A DNA stretch of 45,645 nucleotides from Pirellulales bacterium (GCA_033762255.1 JANRLT010000010.1:1-45645), one strand, 5' to 3'. Counted from the stretch's first letter, positions 26,425 to 34,753 are shown. Notes: a model not told the origin generated them from the letters alone. A program made the numbers and translations.

Positions 26425-27474
26425 ATGTCCCACAGCGGCATTTGGTCACTCCGCAAAGAACTGCCCGCTTGGGCCAGATTTTTCTGGGGGGTCGTGGGCG
26501 TGGCCGCCGTCCTGGCCTTGTGGTGGTTTGTCACCTGGGGGGAACCCCGGGAAGATCGCATTTTATCACCGGCCGTTCTACCCAGCCCGGCGGAAACCTT
26601 CGCACCCGAACAACTGCACGAACTGTGGTTTGACCGCCATTTGACACTAAATACCCTGAGCAGTCTGCGCCGGTTGCTCCTTGGCTATGGCCTGGCGGTG
26701 GTGGTCGGCGTGCCGATCGGCTTATTGTGCGGCTGCTTTCCCTGGATCAAGGCGATCTTTACGCCCCATCTGGTTTTTGGGCGCAATATTCCCGTCGCCG
26801 CCCTGATTCCGCTGACGTTTTTGATCTTTGGCCTGGGCGAAACCTACAAGATTATGTTTTTGTTCCTCGCTTGTATCGCGTTTGTCATCGCGGATACGGC
26901 CAACGCCATCGAGGATGTCAGCCAGCGCTACGTCGACACGGCCTATACGCTGGGGGTGAATCGCTGGCAAATCATCTACAAGGTGTTGTTTCCCCTGGCC
27001 TTGCCCAACATTTTTAATTCGCTGCGGCTGCTCTTTGGCCTGGCCTTTGGCTATATCATGTTGGCCGAACAGGTCAAGGACACCTCCACCATTTACGCCG
27101 GCATTGGCGACATCATCAATCAATCCCAAAAGCGCAACCTTAAAGAGCCAATCATCCTGGTCCTCTTGCTCATTCCGCTGCTGGCCGTGGGTGTGGATCG
27201 GGTGCTGTTTTTTGTGCAAAAGCAACTCTTTCCCTATCAATACGGGGGCTTGGGCCTATTACAAAAATTTTGGACCTGGCTCATGCACCTAGGGGAGGAT
27301 ATCAAGCACCTGTTTATTCGCCCCATCCCCATCGCCGAATTTGACGCCACCCGCGCCGCCGCGGCCCTGCATCCCAATTCCGCCAAGAATTTGGCTCCTG
27401 CAGCGCAAAGCGTTACGACAAAAGAAGTTGCCTCAACCATTCCTCCCCGCGATCCCATCCAGGGAGGCGCGTAA
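26425..27474 (+). CDS. ABC transporter permease (SsuC/TauC/NrtB-like)
   Basis: 349 residues. After a short cytoplasmic start, helix WGVVGVAAVLALWWFVTWG is followed by the permease core: LRRLLLGYGLAVVVGVPIGL, LIPLTFLIFGLGETYKIMFL, ACIAFVIADTANAIEDVSQ, the ATPase-docking EAA loop YTLGVNRWQIIYKVLFPLAL, then FGLAFGYIMLAEQ and PIILVLLLIPLLAVGVDRV. The C-terminal 70 residues are hydrophilic and Ala-rich, longer than usual. It presumably transports the ligand of the upstream SBP-OmpA protein with the ATPase encoded one base downstream. Start is the ATG before SHSGIW; no strong ribosome-binding site. Confidence 0.93.
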   Translation: MSHSGIWSLRKELPAWARFFWGVVGVAAVLALWWFVTWGEPREDRILSPAVLPSPAETFAPEQLHELWFDRHLTLNTLSSLRRLLLGYGLAVVVGVPIGLLCGCFPWIKAIFTPHLVFGRNIPVAALIPLTFLIFGLGETYKIMFLFLACIAFVIADTANAIEDVSQRYVDTAYTLGVNRWQIIYKVLFPLALPNIFNSLRLLFGLAFGYIMLAEQVKDTSTIYAGIGDIINQSQKRNLKEPIILVLLLIPLLAVGVDRVLFFVQKQLFPYQYGGLGLLQKFWTWLMHLGEDIKHLFIRPIPIAEFDATRAAAALHPNSAKNLAPAAQSVTTKEVASTIPPRDPIQGGA

Positions 27475-27475
27475 C

Positions 27476-28459
27476 ATGGAGTCGCCCCTTTCTACCCAGA
27501 CATCCCGGACAGCCCAGCCCAACCAACCAGCCCCCGCAGGCAGTTCCCCCCCCTCCACACCCATCACCTCCAGCACCGCTGATTCCACGCCCATCGCCGA
27601 ACAGATTGGCATGGGCGTGACGCTCGCGCATCCGACGACCAAGGAGGAATTGTACGTCCCGCCGGTGGTGGAATTTCGCCACGTGGAAAAGACGTACAAC
27701 GCCGGCCAGCCAAACGCGTACACCGCGATTCGCGATATTAATTTTGTCGTGCCAGACCTGCCGGATAAGGGGGAGTTTGTGTGCATCCTCGGCCCTAGCG
27801 GCTGCGGCAAAAGCACGATCCTGCGGTTGATCGCGGGGCTGGAGCCGCAGCATCCCGCCACCAAGGGAGAGGTGCTGGTGCAGAATCAACCGGTCACGGG
27901 ACCCGGTGCCGACCGGGGGATGGTGTTTCAGGACTACACCAGCTTTGACAATCGGACCGTGCTGGACAACATCGTCTTTGGACTGGAATGCCTGGGTGTG
28001 CGGCGGGAAGAACGCTATGCCCGGGGTCGGGAATGGATCAAGCAAGTCGGGCTGAATGTGACCGCCGACGCCGAGAAATATCCGCACGAGCTGTCGGGGG
28101 GGATGAGGCAGCGGGTGGCGATCGCCCGGACGCTGATCCTCAAGCCGCGAATTATACTCATGGACGAGCCATTCGGGGCGCTCGACCCGGTGACGCGGAT
28201 GAATATGCAGGACCTCCTAGTCAAACTGTGGCGGGACGTGCAGGCGACGGTGTTTTTTATCACGCACAGCATCGAGGAGGCGGTGTTCCTGGGGGACCGG
28301 GTGTACATTATGAGCAACGCCCCGGGGACAATCCTTGAGGAGCTAAAAATTGAACCGGCGGACAAACCGGCCAAGCAAATGCAAAGCGAGCCGCGCTTTC
28401 AAGAAACCGTCCGTTACCTGCGCGAAAAAATCGCCAATTTGGAAATGGGGAAAGACTAA
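27476..28459 (+). CDS. ABC transporter ATP-binding protein (SsuB/NrtD-like)
   Basis: 327 residues. AGGGAGG lies 8 bases before the ATG, inside the end of the permease gene; the permease stop and this start are one base apart. A Pro/Ser/Thr-rich extension of about 60 residues precedes the nucleotide-binding domain, which is not usual in the family. Motifs: Walker A GPSGCGKS (106-113), Q-loop Gln152, signature LSGGM (206-210), Walker B ILMDEP (Asp230, Glu231) and switch His264. It powers import through the preceding permease. It is the last gene of the six-gene PspA-to-ABC row; a repeat array starts 13 bases after the stop. Confidence 0.95.
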   Translation: MESPLSTQTSRTAQPNQPAPAGSSPPSTPITSSTADSTPIAEQIGMGVTLAHPTTKEELYVPPVVEFRHVEKTYNAGQPNAYTAIRDINFVVPDLPDKGEFVCILGPSGCGKSTILRLIAGLEPQHPATKGEVLVQNQPVTGPGADRGMVFQDYTSFDNRTVLDNIVFGLECLGVRREERYARGREWIKQVGLNVTADAEKYPHELSGGMRQRVAIARTLILKPRIILMDEPFGALDPVTRMNMQDLLVKLWRDVQATVFFITHSIEEAVFLGDRVYIMSNAPGTILEELKIEPADKPAKQMQSEPRFQETVRYLREKIANLEMGKD

Positions 28460-28472
28460 GTGCAGGGGTGAG

Positions 28473-28999
28473 GTTTAGCCGCGACGCGCAGCGGAGCGCG
28501 CCAGAGTGGAACCAGGGATAAGGAACGCGGGACACAAACCCGTAGCGGCGACATTCCGTCGCCGATCTGTTCGTAGCGGCAAGTTGTACTCGCCAATCAG
28601 GCTTTTGATTTTTTTACAGCCGCTCTTTGTTTAGCCGCGACGCGCAGCGGAGCGCGCTGCGGCGGAACCAGGGATAAGGAACGCGGGACGCGAACCCGTA
28701 GCGGCGACATTTTGTCGCCGATCTGGTCGTAGCGGCGAGTTGTACTCGCCAATCAGGCTTTTGGTTTTTTTGCGGCAGCTCTTTGTTTAGCCGCGATGCG
28801 CAGCGGAGCGCGCTGCGGCGCAACCAGGGGCGAGGGACGCGGGACGTGAGTCGCAGGGATATTCTGTCGCCGATCTGTTCGTAGCGGCAAGTTGTACTCG
28901 CCAATCTGGTTTTTGGTTTTTTTTGCGGCAGCTCTTTGTTTAGCCGCGATGCGCAGCGGAGCGCGCTGCGGGACGCGGGACGCGGGACGCGGGATGAGA
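28473..28999. repeat. Tandem array of ~145-165 bp units carrying GTAG hairpins
   Basis: Units begin TTTAGCCGCGACGCGCAG or TTTAGCCGCGATGCGCAG at 28473, 28630, 28796 and 28939 (spacings 157, 166 and 143; the last is partial). Each full unit then carries GCGGAGCGCGC, AACCAGGG, GGGACGCG and two GTAG hairpins in direct order: GTAG-C-GGCGAC-ATTCC-GTCGCC and GTAG-C-GGCGAGT-TGT-ACTCGCC. It ends with a T-run and GCGGCAGCTCTTTG. Stems of individual copies carry scattered substitutions. A lone copy of the unit head recurs at about 31438, just after the serpin gene. The rest of the gap to the serpin start (29000-29232) holds no recognised repeat. Confidence 0.92.
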
Positions 29000-29232
29000 G
29001 AGCGGAGAATATAACGACGCTGCTTGCCGTGGCCGAATCGGGGAAAGCATTAAATTTTGGGCATAATTTGATTGCCATCCCCGATGCGTTATTCTAGGAT
29101 GAGATTACTTTTCTTGCCGACGCGTTCTCCCACGCGGCAGGGGGCTGTTTTAATCGAATCGACGCGAGGCGGCGAGTTTCTTCGCACGCTTGCTGGCGAA
29201 TGCATTCTTATTAACTCTGCGGAGGACGACGT

Positions 29233-31425
29233 ATGCGAACGGCGATAACGTGGGTTTGCCTAGGATTGGTGCTTTGTGCGGGTTGGACATTGATCGCGTC
29301 GGCGTTTCAAAGGGGCTTAGCGTATGAACCGCCCCGTCCGCTGGTTCGCACGGGGCCGTTTGTCGCGCAGGTTGCCACGCAACCGACGAAGGCACCAACA
29401 CCAGGGGCCGCAACAGCGCTTGATGCGGGCGTGCAGACGATCGTTCCCCCGACCGGTAATCTAACGAATCCGCAAGCAGCCAAAAACACTCAGCAAACCC
29501 AGCCGCTGGAACCGACCCCCGAAGAGCGCATTCTCGCAACCTTGCGCGAACCGACGGAATTTGACCTAAAAGACGCCACCATCGAACAGATTGCCACCTA
29601 CGTGGCGGAACGACACAAACTGAACGTGTTCGTGGATCACAAAGCCTTGAATGACGAAAACTTTGATATAAGTACAAAGTTCAACTTCCGGGCCAAGAAT
29701 CTACAACTGCGCGAGGCGCTCCGCTTAGTGCTAGATCACCATGACCTAAGCTATCTGATCCAGGAAGCCGCCCTGGTCCTCACCACAAAAAATGAAGCAA
29801 TCAATCATTTGCTAATCCGTGTCCACTATGTGGGGGACATCCTCACCCCGGATGAAAATGGCGAGTGCGATGTGCTGGGGCTAATTGAAGTGGTTAGTAG
29901 CACCGTCCAACAAGATTCTTGGAAAGAGAGCGGTGGACAAGGTTGCATGGCCGGATTTGGCCAGTCGCGGTTGGTCGTCAGCAATACTAATGAAGTTCAT
30001 GAAAAGATTGAGGATTTGCTAGCACGAATTCGCCGCGACATCCACCTGCATCCCGATCCTCCGGCCAGTAAGCCCAGTCCCAATGGCCCAAGCCGCCCCA
30101 AACAAAGTAGTACATCCAAAATCGAGGAATTGCTGGGGCTAAAGCCCGACAAGCCCGCGGTGCAAATGGCGGCGTTGCCCCTGACCAACGCCCACAAACA
30201 AGCCGCGCGGGCCATTAACCAATTTGGCATTGATTTTCACCATCGGCAGGCGGCCGCGCAACCGGACGAGAACTATTTTTGCTCCCCCCTCAGCATTGCG
30301 ACTGTGTTGGGGATGAGCGCGTTGGGTGCCAAGGAAAAAACCCTAGCGGAAACCTGCCGCGTCCTGCATTGGGAAGAAAACGGCCAGCCGCGCCCCTACC
30401 ATGCCGAGACCGGCGAACTGCTGGCCGATCTGCTGCGGGCGAACCAGACCGAAGATGTAAAAATCACCAACCAGCAGGCGCTGTGGGTGCAAAAAGGCTT
30501 GCCGTTGCAGGACTCCTTTACCACCATCCTAAAGCGTGACTACCAATCAACGCCGCGCATCCTTGATTTTGCGCTGGAGACAAACGCCGCGCGGCAGGGG
30601 TTAGGGGACTGGGGCCGCGAACAGGGTTTTGCCGAGCTTCCCGGCTTCGGCGAGGCAATCACGGCTGATACCCGCTTTTTCCTGGCCAATGCGATCAATT
30701 TTAAGGGGCGCTGGCAGCACGAATTTGATAAAGACAGCACCAAGTACAAGCCGTTTTATCTGGCAAACGGCCAGGCGATGCGCACCAACTATCTAATCCA
30801 AAAAGAGGAATTTGAATACGCCAAAACGGACGAGTGCAAGCTGCTGCGGTTGCCATATCGGCAAACTCGGTTCGGCTGCGTGTATCTGCTGCCCAAAAAT
30901 CGCGACGGACTTCCCGCCCTGGAAAAATCCCTTACCGAACAAAAACTACGCGAGTTGCTGGCCCAGCTTAAGCCGGTCTCGCTGGATGTGGAGGTTCCCA
31001 AATTCAAAATGAGCTGGCAGGGAAATTTAATCAAAGACCTGAAGGCCCTGGGGATGAGTGCGCCGTTTGACCAGGAACAAGCGGATTACTCGGGAATGAC
31101 ACCGCGCCCACCGGAGGGGCTGTGGGTGCAGTCCATCATGCATCAAGCGGAGGTCGAATTTGACGAAGAGGGGACCACGGCCAAGGCGGTGACGGTTATG
31201 GGTTATGCTGGTGCCATCGTGGAGGAGCCGCCGTCGTTTCGTGCGTATCATCCGTTTTTGTTCTTGATCATGGACCAGCACAGCGGGCTGATTTTGTTCA
31301 TGGGGCGATTTACCGATCCGGCTAAAGCAGTGGGAAGCCAGGATGCCTTGAACGGGGTGGAATTGTCACCGCCACCGGCAAATCCTCCCCCGGAACGACC
31401 CCGGCAAAGTGGAGGAATTTTTTAA
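29233..31425 (+). CDS. Secreted STN-like domain fused to serpin
   Basis: 730 residues. GGAGGA lies about 7 bases before the ATG. Signal or anchor helix: ITWVCLGLVLCAGWTLIASAF. After a Thr/Pro linker, residues about 96-265 resemble the STN/secretin N-terminal fold frequent in planctomycete proteins (LKDATIEQIATYVAERHKLN, LRLVLDHHDLSYLIQEA, LVVSNTNEVHEKIEDLL). Residues about 326-705 are a full serpin: YFCSPLSIATVLGMSALGA, FFLANAINFKGRW, EVPKFKMSW and the signature HPFLFLIMDQHSGLILFMGR. The reactive-loop hinge is EEGTTAKAVT with P15 Gly647; by counting, P1 is about Ala661 and P1' Ile662. That would suit an elastase-like target, if inhibitory. Lys at P11 and Val at P9 are less typical of inhibitors. 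Confidence 0.9.
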   Translation: MRTAITWVCLGLVLCAGWTLIASAFQRGLAYEPPRPLVRTGPFVAQVATQPTKAPTPGAATALDAGVQTIVPPTGNLTNPQAAKNTQQTQPLEPTPEERILATLREPTEFDLKDATIEQIATYVAERHKLNVFVDHKALNDENFDISTKFNFRAKNLQLREALRLVLDHHDLSYLIQEAALVLTTKNEAINHLLIRVHYVGDILTPDENGECDVLGLIEVVSSTVQQDSWKESGGQGCMAGFGQSRLVVSNTNEVHEKIEDLLARIRRDIHLHPDPPASKPSPNGPSRPKQSSTSKIEELLGLKPDKPAVQMAALPLTNAHKQAARAINQFGIDFHHRQAAAQPDENYFCSPLSIATVLGMSALGAKEKTLAETCRVLHWEENGQPRPYHAETGELLADLLRANQTEDVKITNQQALWVQKGLPLQDSFTTILKRDYQSTPRILDFALETNAARQGLGDWGREQGFAELPGFGEAITADTRFFLANAINFKGRWQHEFDKDSTKYKPFYLANGQAMRTNYLIQKEEFEYAKTDECKLLRLPYRQTRFGCVYLLPKNRDGLPALEKSLTEQKLRELLAQLKPVSLDVEVPKFKMSWQGNLIKDLKALGMSAPFDQEQADYSGMTPRPPEGLWVQSIMHQAEVEFDEEGTTAKAVTVMGYAGAIVEEPPSFRAYHPFLFLIMDQHSGLILFMGRFTDPAKAVGSQDALNGVELSPPPANPPPERPRQSGGIF

Positions 31426-31624
31426 GGGATGATTTTCAGCCGCGACGCGCAGGTTGTGGCCAAGCTAAAAAAGTATGTAAGTCAATTGAGGAATGCGTCT
31501 TGATCACAAGGGGGATAGCCTTCCGCCGCCGCTACCCGGGAAAAATAAATAATTCCCATGACGCATCGCAAATCAGCGCCGAAGCACCTCAACTAAATAC
31601 TCCATTCCTTTCCCCCTCTCCGCC
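31426..31624. other. Intergenic gap after the serpin gene
   Basis: A short copy of the array-unit head, CAGCCGCGACGCGCAG (about 31438-31453), stands 12 bases after the stop. The rest shows no gene or hairpin I can support. Confidence 0.55.
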
Positions 31625-31957
31625 ATGAAATTCAGCATCGAACAGCATGAAGAAACGCTGGCGGCGATCTTCGCCCCGCTGTGGCTCCGCGCGATCTGCT
31701 TCTTCGTGGCGATCTATCTGGGCTTGACGCTCGCCTCGCTCTGGGTGAATCAGGAACTGGTGGGGATGGAGACCTTTGGCTGGTTCGCCGTCGCGTCGAT
31801 TTACGGCTGGGTGGTGTCGTTCCGGCTGTTTGTCATGAATATCACGTTGTTGTGCGCCCTAGTGACGCTGGTCACGACCGAATCCGGCCTGGCCGTAATT
31901 TACGCCCTGCTGGCCGTGATCGGCATGAGCTGTTTTGCGGGGTTGACATGGTTTTGA
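31625..31957 (+). CDS. Small hypothetical membrane protein
   Basis: 110 residues. A short N-terminal cytoplasmic stretch (MKFSIEQHEETLAAIF) precedes three or four hydrophobic segments: AICFFVAIYLGLTLASLW, FGWFAVASIYGWVVSFRLF, MNITLLCALVTLVTT and AVIYALLAVIGMSCFAGLTW. No catalytic or binding motif is seen. No ribosome-binding site. Not a recognised family; judged real from its continuous hydrophobic pattern and good codon use. Confidence 0.68.
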   Translation: MKFSIEQHEETLAAIFAPLWLRAICFFVAIYLGLTLASLWVNQELVGMETFGWFAVASIYGWVVSFRLFVMNITLLCALVTLVTTESGLAVIYALLAVIGMSCFAGLTWF

Positions 31958-32612
31958 GAGATTCAGAGCCTTATGCCTGACGAAATACCCTGCAAATCAC
32001 GGAGACGCGGAGGAGAGACGGAGTTACACGGAGCAGGCGATTGAGTTCTCCAGATTTGCGTCAAGTGGCGTGAAAATTGTAGGAGGCGACTCCGTCGCCG
32101 AATAGTTATTTGGTGGCTGGATTATGGTTTTTAGATTTTGGTGGTTGGTTCATGGCTGAAAATGCGAAGCCGCCGAAATCCGGGTTTTTAAACTGCAATC
32201 TCAAATCTGAAATTTCAGATTTGAGACACAAACGGTTAGTAGGGTGGCGACAAGCGGCGAATCGCTTGGCTATTTTCTAAATGGATGGACGGCGCAGTCC
32301 CACCATGACCTGTCGGAGGTTACTCTTTTGCCGAATATTTGCATTCTAATTAAATTGTCTTCACCGCTGCGCGGCGGCAAGATTTTGTATTAACTTTTTC
32401 CGTGGGCTTGCGCCCACGGCTACGATCCTGCGCCGCTATGCGGCAAATACTTTGTTTGTATCCAAGTCACATAATTCAACCTTGCATCGCAAATCCAAGC
32501 CGAAATTTCAAATCTTAAATCTTTGATCTCAAATCCAAAATTATCACCCACTTAATCGTACTCCACCTTGCCTCATCAGACTTCCCAATTCTTCATTCTT
32601 AATTCTTCATTC
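31958..32612. repeat. Long repeat-rich gap
   Basis: In order: CACGGAGACGCGGAGGAGAG / TTACACGGAGCAGG (about 31998-32036); GTAG-GA-GGCGAC-TCC-GTCGCC-GAA (32079-32102); GT-rich TTTGGTGGCTGG words (32110-32155); TGCAATCTCAAATCTGAAAT and TTTCAGATTTGAG (32193-32225); GTAG at 32239 before a CAAGCG/CGCTTG hairpin; a minus-strand GTAG hairpin with a perfect CCGTGGGC/GCCCACGG stem (32400-32423); AATTTCAAATCTTAAATC words (32504-32535); and ATTCTTCATTCTTAATT twice (32588-32618). The last repeat contains the stop codon of the leftward aldehyde dehydrogenase-like gene. No gene is seen. Confidence 0.85.
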
Positions 32613-34031
32613 TTAATTGACCACCATCTGATACGCCCGCGCGCGGTACAGAAAGTCAATAATGTTCCCCTCGTGCGGTTGCAGCCAATCCAGCCGGGTC
32701 GTGGGGATGGGGCCGATGTTGAGCCGGTCGATCTGCACGGCGTCGGTCAGTTCCCGCTGCCAAGCGGCGTTCTCGGTAATGGCCGTTCCGACCAGCGTGT
32801 AGCCGATTTTATCCAGCATTTGTTCCTGCGGGCATTCCACCACCGTCACAAACGGGAACATGAACTCGCTTTTGACAATATTCGCCTCGGTGCCGCTGCT
32901 ATGCGCCACGACGGGCCGCAGGTAGGCGCACCGCTCGATCTCGACCAGGCGCGGACCGTACTGCGCCGTCAGGTCCGTGACGCCGCTTTCGGAAAGGTCC
33001 TTTTCGATCATTTTCCAAATTGCCGCCGCCGCGCCGGGGGTCGTAAACGCCGCCAGTTTGCAATCCGGGTCCTCCGGCGGCTTGACCTCGACTGGGCCAA
33101 TTTTGGCTGCGATGGCCGCCGCGATCTCCCGCGTGTGGCGGCTGGCCCAAATGGTCGAGGCGTTGATGCACCCCCGGCCGCTATTGGCAAAGACGCTTTC
33201 CACCATCAGGTCCAAATATTCGGGCCAGCGGTCGACCACATCGTCGCCAATCAGAATTTTGCTAAAGCCCGGGCCGTGCACCTGGACTTTGGGATTTCCC
33301 TTGTATTGGTCAACGGTCTTGGCGCTGCCAAAAATCATCGCCCGGTCGCAGTTGGACAGCACCGCCGGGCCGACGTCGTTGCTGCCGGGGTAAATGGCGA
33401 TCGCCTCGGCGGGGATACCCGCCTGCGTCATGGCGGCGAACATGCGGTACGGCGTCCACGGCTCGCTGCTGCCGGGCTTGATCACCAAGCCGATCTGCAG
33501 GGGAATCACCGGCAGCCACAGCGTATGCACCCCCGGCGAATTGCTGGGTAGCACCAGCCCAATAGCGTTGCACTGCGCCTGATAGCTAACGGTGACGCCG
33601 CGGCTTTCCACGCCGTAGCCGCGGGTCAGGATATCCAGCGGCAGGCCGCGCGTCAGGGCATCCAGGACGCGGTCCATTTGCGACAGGACAAAGTGATTTT
33701 TGGTCATGTTGGCGCGGGCCAGGGATTCCGGCAGTCCGGTCGAGCCGGATTGGGCCTTTACAAATTGCTCGGGCGATTGCTGGCTATCACCGACGGAAAG
33801 GGTGGCGTTCAGGTACAGTTCGCCGGCGGTTTTGAGCCGGGCGATCAGGTCGGGGATGGAAAAATCGCGTAGCAGTTGGCGGGCGCGTTTGGCAAAGCGC
33901 ATGTCGCGCTGCAGCATGGCGCCGTTGGCCAGCGACATCTGCGCAATCGGCTCGCCGGTCAAAAAGTGGGTGAGGGTCGATTTTTCCAGCGAGTCGTAGG
34001 GCTTTCCCCAACGGAGTACGGGTAGGTGCAT
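32613..34031 (-). CDS. Aldehyde dehydrogenase-fold, LuxC-like acyl reductase
   Basis: 472 residues. The aldehyde dehydrogenase Rossmann and catalytic parts are clear: AIGLVLPSNSPGVHTLWLPV, QIGLVIKPGSSEPWTPYRM, FGSAKTVDQY, and the nucleophile Cys288 in NSGRGCINAS. At the position of the usual general-base motif (ELGGK) the protein has VHGPGFSK, so the Glu used for water activation seems missing, as expected for reductases that work on acyl thioesters rather than oxidising aldehydes. The stop TAA lies in a dispersed ATTCTTAATT repeat. About 0.9 kb upstream on the same strand is a LuxE-like acyl-adenylating enzyme. Together they may reduce an acid to an aldehyde (inference); a HicBA pair sits between them. 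Confidence 0.82.
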   Translation of the reverse strand: MHLPVLRWGKPYDSLEKSTLTHFLTGEPIAQMSLANGAMLQRDMRFAKRARQLLRDFSIPDLIARLKTAGELYLNATLSVGDSQQSPEQFVKAQSGSTGLPESLARANMTKNHFVLSQMDRVLDALTRGLPLDILTRGYGVESRGVTVSYQAQCNAIGLVLPSNSPGVHTLWLPVIPLQIGLVIKPGSSEPWTPYRMFAAMTQAGIPAEAIAIYPGSNDVGPAVLSNCDRAMIFGSAKTVDQYKGNPKVQVHGPGFSKILIGDDVVDRWPEYLDLMVESVFANSGRGCINASTIWASRHTREIAAAIAAKIGPVEVKPPEDPDCKLAAFTTPGAAAAIWKMIEKDLSESGVTDLTAQYGPRLVEIERCAYLRPVVAHSSGTEANIVKSEFMFPFVTVVECPQEQMLDKIGYTLVGTAITENAAWQRELTDAVQIDRLNIGPIPTTRLDWLQPHEGNIIDFLYRARAYQMVVN

Positions 34032-34250
34032 GGCTGTTTTAGGGGGGAGTGGTCAGGGGGGAGGGAGGTGGGAGACGGGAGTGTGGAGGTGGGTGCGCGG
34101 GCACAAAGCCGCCGATGGCATCGGCGGAGAGGGTGGGTGGCGGGACCTAGTTGGGGGGAAAAAAGCGTGGAATTCAATCATGCAGCCACTGATTACGCAT
34201 GGTGACTTAGATGAAGGATAAACTGTTTACGTGGGGATGTATTTGTTTTT
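34032..34250. repeat. Gap with GGGAGACGGGAG words and a perfect palindrome
   Basis: GGAGGTGGGAGACGGGAG (about 34066-34082) repeats the polypurine word of the window start. At 34109-34127 is CCGCCGATG-G-CATCGGCGG, a perfect 9-bp inverted repeat. No gene recognised. Confidence 0.75.
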
Positions 34251-34463
34251 TCAGGCATTTTCAAAGTCCTTCCAATTTAAGCCTAATTGCCTAATCGCGG
34301 CACGAAGGGTGCCTAACTTAATATCCCGTGCACCCCAGTCAGGAATAACTGTCGCGGTATTTGTCGCCGGATTGAACCATTTGCGGTGTAAACCACCCCC
34401 TTCTCGCAATTTCTCCTGACATCCCAAGGATACTAATTTACGGGCTGCTATTCGATAATTCAT
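34251..34463 (-). CDS. hicA: HicA-like mRNA interferase toxin
   Basis: 70 residues from the ATG that overlaps the upstream TGA (ATGA), so translation is coupled to HicB. The dsRNA-binding-like fold pattern is present: ARKLVSLGCQEKLREGGG, the catalytic-region His26 in GGLHRKWFNP (single His, where classical members have GSHH), VIPDWGARDIKLGTLRAAIR and QLGLNWKDF. HicA toxins cleave mRNA during translation and are neutralised by HicB. The region is more AT-rich than its neighbours. It interrupts the LuxC/LuxE-like pair on the same strand. The single His and atypical motif leave activity uncertain. Confidence 0.85.
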   Translation of the reverse strand: MNYRIAARKLVSLGCQEKLREGGGLHRKWFNPATNTATVIPDWGARDIKLGTLRAAIRQLGLNWKDFENA

Positions 34464-34705
34464 GGACAACCCACAAGCGTTTCAGAACAAATCACTTCGC
34501 CTGTTACAGGCAGTGTTATGCTTGCCGGTAAAGCACGCCCTAGATCGGCGTATAATTCTAATACCGCCATAAAGGCATCTTGAACATTTCCTTGGGCTTC
34601 TTCCAGGGTGTTTCCTTCTGTAAGAAATTCCGGCAGTACGGGTGAAGTGACGGTATATCCCCCTTCCGGCTGGGGAGTAAAGACCAACGGTAATCGGTAA
34701 ACCAT
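34460..34705 (-). CDS. hicB: HicB-like antitoxin
   Basis: 81 residues starting MVYRLPLVFTPQPEGGYTVT, the usual HicB N-terminal strand pair; an in-frame ATG at 34753 would add 16 charged residues and is less typical. The partial RNase-H fold continues with PVLPEFLTEGNTLEEAQGN and VQDAFMAVLELYADLGRALP. The C-terminus is short (PVTGEVICSETLVGCP), with no separate helix-turn-helix or ribbon-helix-helix DNA-binding domain visible, so autoregulation may be weak or need a partner. Antitoxin precedes toxin, the usual hicBA order for this type. No ribosome-binding site seen. Confidence 0.85.
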   Translation of the reverse strand: MVYRLPLVFTPQPEGGYTVTSPVLPEFLTEGNTLEEAQGNVQDAFMAVLELYADLGRALPASITLPVTGEVICSETLVGCP

Positions 34706-34753
34706 ACTAATGACCTTTGTTTTCTTTTTGAGTTGCCATTCTGAATTGATCAT

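Noticed and set aside
28614-29078. Minus-strand open frame with internal protein repeats
   Set aside because: Its SALRCASRLNKE repeats are a translation of the hairpin array; all frames there reflect DNA repeats and no family motif or start signal is seen.
32568-33551. 327-codon plus-strand open frame
   Set aside because: Antiparallel shadow of the LuxC-like gene; the minus frame has clear aldehyde dehydrogenase motifs.
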